IMG/VR virus record: IMGVR_UViG_3300009149_000304
Span: 1-22,938 of that record
From: a virus
DNA length: 22,938 nucleotides
Strand: one strand, 5' to 3'
Below, one piece after another: positions 1 to 5,845 of the stretch; within the stretch, counting starts at the first letter, position 1; each line of letters opens with the position of its first letter. A program made the translations under genes and the position numbers. The notes beneath the pieces were generated by a model. It was not told the DNA's origin, did no database searches, and saw only the letters and a program-made list of their open reading frames with translations.

Positions 1-39
1 GCAATAGGATTAGTATATTGGTTATACTTCTTCGGATAA
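1..39 (+). CDS. 3' end of an upstream gene (partial)
   Basis: The first 12 codons of the window are open and end at TAA (37-39). They encode the tail A-I-G-L-V-Y-W-L-Y-F-F-G. The residues are strongly hydrophobic and could be the end of a membrane segment. The stop lies 15 nt before the next start, which fits the tight packing of this strand. Too little is visible to name it, and a chance open stretch cannot be excluded. Confidence 0.4.
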   Translation, partial: AIGLVYWLYFFG

Positions 40-54
40 AAATATTAATTTAAA

Positions 55-657
55 ATGATAACTAAATTTAATACATATAATGAATCATTAAGAAGTAAAA
101 TGACACCTAAAACAACTAAGGAAATTGAATTAGCTATAAAGGGTTATGATAAATTAGGACAAGCTAATTTATTATTAACATTTATCAGCAATTCAATAGA
201 AAATAAAGATTTAGATTTATTAAAGTTAGTAATTACTTTTATTAAAAATAATAATTATTTTTTATTACAAATAGATAAGTATGTCAAACTCGCTGAAAGA
301 TCAGGTGATAAAGAAATTATTGATTTAGTGAACCAATTAAAAACGGGTATGAATGAATCATTAAGGAGTAAGATGACACCTAAATCCAAATTCGAAATTG
401 ATAAAAAAATTGATAAAGCATTTCGAAAGTTAGCTAATCTATTAGTAGTTAATGGACATACAAAAAATAAAGAAGAAGCAGAGGAATTTTGGTATAGTTA
501 TTATAACGATATAATTGATGCTTTAACTGATGGGTATAAAGCAAGAGATATTTATGATTCATATGATGAAATAATATTAAACACATTCGGATATTTTGAA
601 GAAGATGACGAAGATGATTATGAAGATGAATACGATACTTATAATCAACCATTTTAA
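55..657 (+). CDS. Two-module protein with capsid-targeting-like leader and ankyrin-like segment
   Basis: Not assignable to a named family. The 200 residues start M-I-T-K-F-N-T-Y-N-E-S, a leader shared with several other genes here, followed by the block S-L-R-S-K-M-T-P-K. The same block (N-E-S-L-R-S-K-M-T-P-K) returns at residues 100-110, splitting the protein into two modules of about 100 residues. In module 1, residues about 45-95 (D-L-D-L-L-K-L-V and A-E-R-S-G-D-K-E-I-I-D-L-V) resemble degenerate ankyrin repeats. Module 2 is helical and ends in a strongly acidic tail (residues about 180-194). No catalytic motif is seen. By analogy with T4 internal head proteins I infer packaging in the capsid and cleavage after Asn-Glu, possibly at both blocks. 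The ATG at 55 is the start that preserves the leader. Confidence 0.8.
   Translation: MITKFNTYNESLRSKMTPKTTKEIELAIKGYDKLGQANLLLTFISNSIENKDLDLLKLVITFIKNNNYFLLQIDKYVKLAERSGDKEIIDLVNQLKTGMNESLRSKMTPKSKFEIDKKIDKAFRKLANLLVVNGHTKNKEEAEEFWYSYYNDIIDALTDGYKARDIYDSYDEIILNTFGYFEEDDEDDYEDEYDTYNQPF
79..129 (+). repeat. N-E-S-x-R block, copy 1 of 7
   Basis: Encodes residues 9-25 of the gene at 55 (N-E-S-L-R-S-K-M-T-P-K, then T-T-K-E-I-E). It directly follows the leader. The DNA resembles copy 2 closely, suggesting duplication within the gene. Confidence 0.85.
352..402 (+). repeat. N-E-S-x-R block, copy 2 of 7 (internal)
   Basis: Encodes residues 100-116 of the gene at 55 (N-E-S-L-R-S-K-M-T-P-K-S, then K-F-E-I-D). 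The first eleven residues match copy 1 exactly. It sits in the middle of the protein, preceded by T-G-M, so it cannot be an N-terminal signal in the intact product. Confidence 0.85.
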
Positions 658-677
658 ACAAACTACATATTATTAAA

Positions 678-685
678 TATAAATA
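678..685 (+). promoter_or_regulatory. T4-late-like promoter box TATAAATA
   Basis: An exact match to the T4 late promoter consensus TATAAATA, 17 nt before the ATG at 703. It is one of about a dozen similar boxes in this window at comparable distances. Promoter activity is inferred. Confidence 0.5.
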
Positions 686-702
686 GTAAAAAAATAGATA
701 TT

Positions 703-1041
703 ATGAAAAAATTTACTAACTTTGTAAATGAATCCCAAGAAGATTTTGGTAGGATTCTTACTTTAACTATGAAAGGTGAATGGTTTAAGATGATCGCTTC
801 AGGTGAAAAGAAAGAAGAATACAGAATAATAAAACCATATTGGGATGTGAGATTAGATAACCGTGAATATGATACTGTTAAATTCAAACAAGGTTATAGA
901 AAAGATTCCCCGGTTATGTGGGTAGAATGGAAAGGAACACAAAAAGGTGGTAAAGGTAATCCAGCTTGGGGATGGGATGAAGAATGTTACATTATTAGTT
1001 TAGAAAAGATATTGAAGATTGAAAATTATGAGCAGAATTAA
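703..1041 (+). CDS. ASCH-domain protein with capsid-targeting-like leader
   Basis: This 112-residue protein has an N-terminal leader M-K-K-F-T-N-F-V-N-E, the same length and pattern as the T4 internal-protein leader. An ASCH (PUA-like) fold follows: residues 34-41 read G-E-K-K-E-E-Y-R, matching the family signature G-x-K-x-x-E-x-R, preceded by the usual strand-helix (L-T-M-K-G-E-W-F-K-M-I). ASCH domains are RNA-binding modules, and some members act on RNA or modified nucleosides. A role here in binding host RNA after injection is only inference. The gene overlaps the next ORF by 14 nt, so the two are probably co-translated. The start at 703 is fixed by the leader and by the TATAAATA box 17 nt upstream. 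Confidence 0.85.
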   Translation: MKKFTNFVNESQEDFGRILTLTMKGEWFKMIASGEKKEEYRIIKPYWDVRLDNREYDTVKFKQGYRKDSPVMWVEWKGTQKGGKGNPAWGWDEECYIISLEKILKIENYEQN

Positions 1042-1807
1042 AAAATATACAGGATTTATAAATGAGAATTCATATGTAGATGAATTTAAATTACTATATG
1101 ATAAAGCACCACAAGATTTAAAAGATATTGTGGACGCTACTAAAGCTATTGAACAAAGTAAAAAATGGCATCCTGAAGGTAATGTTCATACACACACTCG
1201 TTTAGTAACTAACAGATTACATAACTGTTACAACGATATAAATCTTGACTTAGGTGGATTTTTCCACGATTTAGGTAAAATAAAAGCTACTGATTGGGAT
1301 GATGAAAATCAAAATTGGACAGCATATGGTCACGAAGATGATTCAACATCTATTGTTCAGTCTTATGGAAATTGGATTGAAAGTTTAGGTGGTGATCCAA
1401 TAATTGTTAAATTTATTGTTAAAAATCATATGAGAATTAAATTTTTAGATGAATTTAGATTACAACAAAAAATAAGTTTTGTTAGTAACCCATATTTTGA
1501 ATATGTTCATAAATTTACGACTGCTGATTATGGTGGAACTGAACTTGATTGTAAACCTTTAATGGATTTATCTAAATTAGAACAAGAAATTTCTGAATAT
1601 AACGAAAGAGAAGAAAAGAAAAAAATAATTTCTTCGAAGTTTAATGGTAGAATACTAATGGAACTTTACCCTGAATTAAAAGGTGAAAAATTAGATAATG
1701 CAATCACCGGATTTAAAAGATACATAGGTGAAGATTTTGAAGAATATGCTATTACTACAAGTAAAGAAAATATTTTAAAAGATTTTACAGAATTTTATTT
1801 AAACTAA
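1028..1807 (+). CDS. HD-domain phosphohydrolase with capsid-targeting-like leader
   Basis: The product is a 259-residue metal-dependent HD hydrolase. From the ATG, His54/His56 (V-H-T-H-T), His80-Asp81 (F-F-H-D-L-G-K), His102 (A-Y-G-H-E-D), His134 (K-N-H-M) and Asp167 (T-T-A-D-Y) form the expected ligand set. The order H-D-L-G-K, then G-H-E, then N-H resembles the HD domain attached to bacterial CCA-adding enzymes, which has 2',3'-cyclic phosphodiesterase and phosphatase activity. A nucleotide or RNA-end phosphohydrolase is therefore likely, substrate unknown. The N-terminus M-S-R-I-K-K-Y-T-G-F-I-N-E carries the shared leader. I chose the ATG at 1028 over the in-frame TTG at 1019 because it is the canonical start and keeps the leader short. 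It overlaps the upstream gene by 14 nt. Confidence 0.85.
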   Translation: MSRIKKYTGFINENSYVDEFKLLYDKAPQDLKDIVDATKAIEQSKKWHPEGNVHTHTRLVTNRLHNCYNDINLDLGGFFHDLGKIKATDWDDENQNWTAYGHEDDSTSIVQSYGNWIESLGGDPIIVKFIVKNHMRIKFLDEFRLQQKISFVSNPYFEYVHKFTTADYGGTELDCKPLMDLSKLEQEISEYNEREEKKKIISSKFNGRILMELYPELKGEKLDNAITGFKRYIGEDFEEYAITTSKENILKDFTEFYLN

Positions 1808-1808
1808 A

Positions 1809-1816
1809 TATAAATA
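1809..1816 (+). promoter_or_regulatory. T4-late-like promoter box TATAAATA
   Basis: An exact TATAAATA, 18 nt before the ATG of the deformylase gene at 1835. The box begins just after the preceding stop codon. Promoter activity is inferred from the consensus and spacing. Confidence 0.5.
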
Positions 1817-1834
1817 ATTACATATAATAGACAA

Positions 1835-2371
1835 ATGATACTACCGATACATTTATATGGTGATCCTATTTTAAGGAAGAAAGGTATTTTTATTAAGGAA
1901 AGAACTAAAGAAGTTGAAGAATTAATAGAAAATATGTATACTACTTTAGAAAAAGCTGAAGGTGTAGGTTTAGCCGCACACCAGGTAGGTAGACCGTATA
2001 AGTTATTTATCGTTGATTATTTAACATCTGCTATAGAAAGTGGTGGATTACAAGAAGTTTTTATTAACCCTGTAATTACTGAACATTCAAAAGAAACAGA
2101 ATACTTTGAAGAAGGATGTTTAAGTTTACCTGGTATATTAGAAGAAGTAAAAAGACCAATCAAAATAAAAGTTAAATATTTAGATGCTAATTTTACTGAA
2201 CAGGAAAAAGAATTTACTGGTTTTTTAGCAAGGGTGATACAACACGAATACGATCATACTGATGGAACATTTTTCGTGGATAGATTACCACCAATTAAAA
2301 AGAAAATGATTGCTAAAAAATTAGGTTTAATATTGAAAAGAAAAGTACCAATCTCATATAAGCACAAATAA
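1835..2371 (+). CDS. def: Peptide deformylase
   Basis: This enzyme removes the formyl group from the N-terminal Met of new proteins, in the cytoplasm at the ribosome exit. All three family motifs are intact in the 178 residues: G-V-G-L-A-A-H-Q (43-50, motif G-x-G-L-A-A-x-Q), E-G-C-L-S (93-97, with metal-binding Cys95) and Q-H-E-Y-D-H (136-141, His137 and His141 as metal ligands, Glu138 catalytic). The length is normal. The N-terminus M-I-L-P-I-x-x-Y-G-D-P-I-L-R is typical of Bacteroidota deformylases, which suggests acquisition from a host. Phage deformylases are known from marine myoviruses, where they are thought to help process phage or organelle-type proteins. The stop codon overlaps the next start (TAATG). 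It lacks the capsid-targeting-like leader of its neighbours, as expected for an enzyme made and used in the infected cell. Confidence 0.95.
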   Translation: MILPIHLYGDPILRKKGIFIKERTKEVEELIENMYTTLEKAEGVGLAAHQVGRPYKLFIVDYLTSAIESGGLQEVFINPVITEHSKETEYFEEGCLSLPGILEEVKRPIKIKVKYLDANFTEQEKEFTGFLARVIQHEYDHTDGTFFVDRLPPIKKKMIAKKLGLILKRKVPISYKHK

Positions 2372-2733
2372 TGAAAAAGTATACAGATTATAATAAACAT
2401 AAAAAAGTATTATTAGATAAATATAAAAATGTAACATTTTCAGATGATTTTTATAAAAGATTTGATAGTCCTGATTATGATTATACTATAGAAGGTATGA
2501 AATTAGTATTTTTTGATAAATTAAATAACTTCGATATCTTTTTTGAAAAATATAATCCAATTGGTATTCGTATAATAAATGATATTGATGTATACGAAAA
2601 AGCAAAAAAAATATATGATGATATTATTAAGGGGGATTTATTTGTGGATAAAACATTACACGACCCTGATAATACATTAAAAAATGCATTACAATTAATG
2701 CATATTGACGAAATTAATTTAAAGAATAAATAA
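2371..2733 (+). CDS. Hypothetical protein with partial leader
   Basis: A 120-residue protein I do not recognise. It begins M-K-K-Y-T-D-Y-N-K-H, resembling the shared leader but without the Asn-Glu cleavage-like end, so it may be a decayed or uncut member of that set. The rest is rich in Asp, Lys, Tyr and Phe, mixed alpha/beta in appearance, with no signal peptide or membrane segment. Its ATG overlaps the deformylase stop, indicating coupled translation, and the HAD-like gene follows after 1 nt. Confidence 0.75.
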   Translation: MKKYTDYNKHKKVLLDKYKNVTFSDDFYKRFDSPDYDYTIEGMKLVFFDKLNNFDIFFEKYNPIGIRIINDIDVYEKAKKIYDDIIKGDLFVDKTLHDPDNTLKNALQLMHIDEINLKNK

Positions 2734-2734
2734 T

Positions 2735-3226
2735 ATGTACGACAAATTTTTAACAACATCTTGGACTAAATTTATTCATAAAATGTTTTTACATTCATTT
2801 TCAAAAGAATGGTATGAAACATATTGGGTAATTGATATGCACAGAACATTAATTAAACCGACATATGATTTAAATGATAAGTCCTTACATTTTTATCCTT
2901 ATGCAATGGAAACAATGCAACTATTAACCAAAAGGGATGATATTAAGACTATAATGTGGACTTCTTCATATCCGCAAGAAATATATGAATATGTAAGACA
3001 ATTAATGAAGCACGATATTAGATTTGATAATATAAATGAAAATAAAGATATATCATCTAATAATGGAAACTTTGGTTATTATGAAAAGAAGTTTTATTTC
3101 AATATTTTAATTGATGATAAAGCAGCATTTGACCCCGAAACAGATTGGGAACCACTTTATAAATTATTCAAAGAATACGAAGAAAATAATTTCTTCCCTG
3201 ACCCAAATTGGACTACCAAATATTAA
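2735..3226 (+). CDS. HAD-like hydrolase with variant motif I (D-x-H-x-T)
   Basis: A 163-residue HAD-superfamily protein. Motif I lies at residues 32-38 (V-I-D-M-H-R-T), motif II at 73-78 (I-M-W-T-S-S), a candidate motif III Lys at 118/119, and motif IV at 125-128 (L-I-D-D). The nucleophile Asp34 is present. Position +2, usually the general acid Asp of phosphatases, is His36. Either the chemistry is altered or the protein binds rather than hydrolyses. The cap is minimal. The second HAD gene in the window, at 14893, has the canonical D-L-D-R-T, so this is not a phage-wide oddity. The substrate is unknown. Its ATG lies 1 nt after the preceding stop. Confidence 0.7.
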   Translation: MYDKFLTTSWTKFIHKMFLHSFSKEWYETYWVIDMHRTLIKPTYDLNDKSLHFYPYAMETMQLLTKRDDIKTIMWTSSYPQEIYEYVRQLMKHDIRFDNINENKDISSNNGNFGYYEKKFYFNILIDDKAAFDPETDWEPLYKLFKEYEENNFFPDPNWTTKY

Positions 3227-3232
3227 TTTTAA

Positions 3233-3240
3233 TATATAAT
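3233..3240 (+). promoter_or_regulatory. Late-like promoter box TATATAAT
   Basis: Lies within TTTTAATATATAAT, 19 nt before the ATG at 3260. The same core recurs before the sheath, tube, HAD and other genes. Confidence 0.45.
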
Positions 3241-3259
3241 TTAAACACAACATCATAAT

Positions 3260-4723
3260 ATGAATATTAGAGAAAAATTTATACAGTTAACACAGTATAC
3301 TGAAGTAATAGGTCAGGAATATATGTTAGAAAAACATTTACCTGAAGGTATTAATGAAGATCATATTGGTAATTACTGGATTAAGATAGGTGAAAGTGAT
3401 ACTATGTTTACATCCCACCTGGATACAGCAGCACACGCTAGAAGAAAGGTGAAGCACCAATTTGATTCCATTAAAACTAAAAGGGGTACTGAAGAACACT
3501 TTATTGAAACTGATGGAACTACAGTATTAGGAGCTGATGATAGAGCGGGTGTTGTGTTGATGTTAAATATGATTGAACATAAAATACCAGGTCTTTATTA
3601 TTTCTTTATGGGTGAAGAAAGTGGTACAATTGGATCAAGTAATATTCTATTAGATAATCCTGAAATTTTTGAACCATATAATAAATGTATTTCTTTTGAT
3701 AGAAAAGGTTATGATTCAATTATAACAGTACAGATGGGTGGAAGATGTTGTTCACCAGCATTTTCATCAGCATTAGCAAAAGATATAAATAATGTATCAG
3801 ATTATTCATTTAAAGCTGACCCAACAGGTATTTATACTGACTCAGCAGTATTTATGGACGATATTGCAGAATGTACTAATATATCAGTTGGTTATTTTAA
3901 TGAACACAGCACACAAGAATTTCAAAATATCACATTTCTTGAAGATTTATGTGAAGCTGTTCTTAAAGTAAAATGGGAAGAATTACCGATTGAAAGAAAA
4001 CCAGGTCCAATAGAAACACCAAATCCAATAAGAAAACCAAAGAAAGAAGGTGATTTAAATGATCAAGAATTAGGTTATATCTTTATGATGATTGAAGATA
4101 TCTTTGAAGAAACCCAACAAAAAGAATGTGCAAACGGTGAAAATTTCATACCAGAAAAAGAAATGTTATTTGTAAGTTGGTATGATGATTCACAAATTGT
4201 TTCTGTTTGGATACACGAAGATGGTTCTATTACAATAGGTAAAGATAAATTTGAAACCTTTGGTGATTTAGAAGATCAAATAGAAGCAGTTTATGGGTAT
4301 AGAACTGATTGGGGTAAATTAACAGATGATGACGATGATGAAGAAGATAACGATGGTTTACCATTTGATCCTGATGAACCCGAAGAAGAACACGGTATCG
4401 AGCTTGGTGATAATATTGATTTAAGCAACAACACATTTGAAGATGGTATTGATATTGATAAATTCATAAAAGATATTGATAATTTAAAAATCAAAAAGAT
4501 ATCAGCACCAAAAATTAATAGTGTTTTAAACAAGTATAATAAAACGATTGAAAGTCTTGTTATATGGTTATATCATAATCATAATGACCCATTTAAAACA
4601 CAAGGATTAACCTGGGATGATGAATCAGATAACTTTGAATTTGATACTGATTATTTCGAAGGGGAATTTAGTGAATCTAAATCATCCGGTACTGATACAC
4701 ACGGTGCAAGAACATTTAATTAA
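3260..4723 (+). CDS. M20/M28/M42-type zinc peptidase-like protein with extra C-terminal half
   Basis: Residues about 1-235 form a di-zinc aminopeptidase/carboxypeptidase-type domain. Visible motifs are S-H-L-D-T (His53, Asp55), G-A-D-D-R-A-G (bridging Asp93/94), M-G-E-E-S-G (Glu119 catalytic, Glu120 metal), S-F-D-R (Asp147) and N-E-H-S-T (His216). The full metal set is present, so activity is likely; the substrate cannot be read from sequence. A Pro-rich linker (about 243-262) leads to a C-terminal half unique to this protein. It contains a globular part (about 265-345), a very acidic stretch (about 353-380) and a helical part, with an Asp/Glu/Ser-rich end. Whether this half targets a virion or host partner is unknown. 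The gene ends 10 nt before a strong terminator. It lacks the capsid-targeting-like leader. Confidence 0.8.
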   Translation: MNIREKFIQLTQYTEVIGQEYMLEKHLPEGINEDHIGNYWIKIGESDTMFTSHLDTAAHARRKVKHQFDSIKTKRGTEEHFIETDGTTVLGADDRAGVVLMLNMIEHKIPGLYYFFMGEESGTIGSSNILLDNPEIFEPYNKCISFDRKGYDSIITVQMGGRCCSPAFSSALAKDINNVSDYSFKADPTGIYTDSAVFMDDIAECTNISVGYFNEHSTQEFQNITFLEDLCEAVLKVKWEELPIERKPGPIETPNPIRKPKKEGDLNDQELGYIFMMIEDIFEETQQKECANGENFIPEKEMLFVSWYDDSQIVSVWIHEDGSITIGKDKFETFGDLEDQIEAVYGYRTDWGKLTDDDDDEEDNDGLPFDPDEPEEEHGIELGDNIDLSNNTFEDGIDIDKFIKDIDNLKIKKISAPKINSVLNKYNKTIESLVIWLYHNHNDPFKTQGLTWDDESDNFEFDTDYFEGEFSESKSSGTDTHGARTFN

Positions 4724-4733
4724 ATTATATACC

Positions 4734-4770
4734 AAAAAAAAGGGGATGAAAAAATTCATCCCCTTTTTTT
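4734..4770. terminator. Bidirectional intrinsic terminator
   Basis: A-tract, then GGGGATGAA, loop AAAA, TTCATCCCC, then T-tract. The stem is perfect and flanked by A8 and T7, so it works in both directions. It sits between the convergent genes ending at 4723 (+) and 4781 (-). Confidence 0.9.
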
Positions 4771-4780
4771 ATATCTTTTT

Positions 4781-5338
4781 TTATATCTTATCTTTTAATT
4801 CTTTTATTTTATCTCGCATTTCAGCAGCCATTATATAATCTTCAATTACTACTGATTCATTCATCTTATCTTTTAAGACACCAATTTGTACCTGGATATA
4901 TTCTTCTCTATTTGAATTATAATTATTTACTAATTCAAATAAACAGGTTTTAAATGTTTCAACTGAATCTTCAAGAAAGTCATCATATTTCATATCACCT
5001 AATTGTTGAGCTATTTGTTCTTTCATCATTGGATCAACACTATAATTCATATCATCTATTTCCTGGTAAAAATCATATGCTTCCTGAATTATAGGATGTA
5101 ATATATTAGATGGTATATTCATATGTTCTTTACTTACATCATCTCTACTTACAACTTTCTTACCCACCCCTAACGAGAACATCATTTCACCCATAGGAAA
5201 CATATCACCCATTAATATTTTCATAAAATATATAGCAAATGGGTTATCCTGTTCAAGTGCAATTCCTTGTAATCCATGTAAAGTAATATAATGCATTACC
5301 ATACTATTTAACGCTTCTATGTTTTTTGGGTCTTTCAT
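4781..5338 (-). CDS. Hypothetical protein with C-terminal UVR motif
   Basis: A 185-residue, mostly helical, Met- and Asp-rich protein. The last 33 residues (about 153-185) fit the UVR helical-hairpin motif: L-K-D-K-M, a spacer, then E-D-Y-I-M-A-A-E-M-R-D-K-I-K-E-L. That motif mediates protein contacts in UvrB, UvrC, McsA and Clp-type ATPases. The rest matches nothing I know. A role as an adaptor to a host repair or protease complex is possible but unproven. It forms a two-gene minus-strand unit with the gene at 5372-5653, convergent with the peptidase gene across a shared terminator. Confidence 0.75.
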   Translation of the reverse strand: MKDPKNIEALNSMVMHYITLHGLQGIALEQDNPFAIYFMKILMGDMFPMGEMMFSLGVGKKVVSRDDVSKEHMNIPSNILHPIIQEAYDFYQEIDDMNYSVDPMMKEQIAQQLGDMKYDDFLEDSVETFKTCLFELVNNYNSNREEYIQVQIGVLKDKMNESVVIEDYIMAAEMRDKIKELKDKI

Positions 5339-5371
5339 ATAATATATTTATTAAAAATTTAATTATTATTT

Positions 5372-5653
5372 TTATCCATTTTTCAGCATATCCCTTATAA
5401 ATTCATCTGTTCTGTCGTTTCTTATTTCTTTTGGGAGATCACTTAAAAATGCTTCAGCGTTATTTGAACTCGTTTGTCTAACTAGTCTTTGAGCTTCTTC
5501 ATCAGATATATTTTCAGCAATAATATCTGTTGAACTATTTTCTTTTTGAACAATAGGTTCTCTCCACCCTGTGATAAATCTACACCCCCTGTAATTTGGG
5601 GAAGCTTTCTCGTTGTATTCATATACTACATAACGGTTTTTTACTTTTGACAT
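5372..5653 (-). CDS. Small hypothetical protein
   Basis: 93 residues. The first half looks beta-rich (R-Y-V-V-Y-E-Y-N-E, G-C-R-F-I-T-G-W-R-E-P). The second half is helical and charged (S-D-E-E-A-Q-R-L-V-R-Q, then D-E-F-I-R-D-M-L-K). No known motif is seen. It is the first gene of the short minus-strand unit, and a TATAAACA box lies 16 nt upstream. It diverges from the tail sheath gene across 192 bases of promoter-bearing sequence. Confidence 0.65.
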   Translation of the reverse strand: MSKVKNRYVVYEYNEKASPNYRGCRFITGWREPIVQKENSSTDIIAENISDEEAQRLVRQTSSNNAEAFLSDLPKEIRNDRTDEFIRDMLKNG

Positions 5654-5669
5654 AATTTAAATTTTAAGT

Positions 5670-5677
5670 TGTTTATA
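5670..5677 (-). promoter_or_regulatory. Late-like promoter box TATAAACA (minus strand)
   Basis: Reads TATAAACA on the minus strand, one base from TATAAATA, 16 nt before the ATG that begins at 5653. The spacing matches the plus-strand boxes. Confidence 0.4.
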
Positions 5678-5807
5678 CTTAATATATCTACTTTTTTTGA
5701 TATTGTTGTAAAGATAATTAAAAATATCGGAAAATTCAAATTAAATCTATTATATATATACATAGAATAAAGAAAATGTTTACAAAAAACTGAATAAGAA
5801 TATTTAA

Positions 5808-5815
5808 TATATAAT
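5808..5815 (+). promoter_or_regulatory. Late-like promoter box TATATAAT for the sheath gene
   Basis: Lies within TATTTAATATATAATG, 30 nt before the sheath ATG. It gives one of the longer leaders in the set. Confidence 0.5.
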
Positions 5816-5845
5816 GTAAATACGCAAAAAATAAAGCTAAATAAA

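Noticed and set aside
4291-4533. Ser-rich minus-strand ORF opposite the acidic stretch of the peptidase gene
   Set aside because: It is the complement of GAT/GAA-rich codons and has no independent support.
4780-4900. N-E-S in the UVR-motif protein (K-M-N-E-S-V-V-I-E-D), resembling the cargo block
   Set aside because: Only four residues match (M-N-E-S). The R-D-x-M-x-P-K part is absent and the stretch is explained by the UVR helix.
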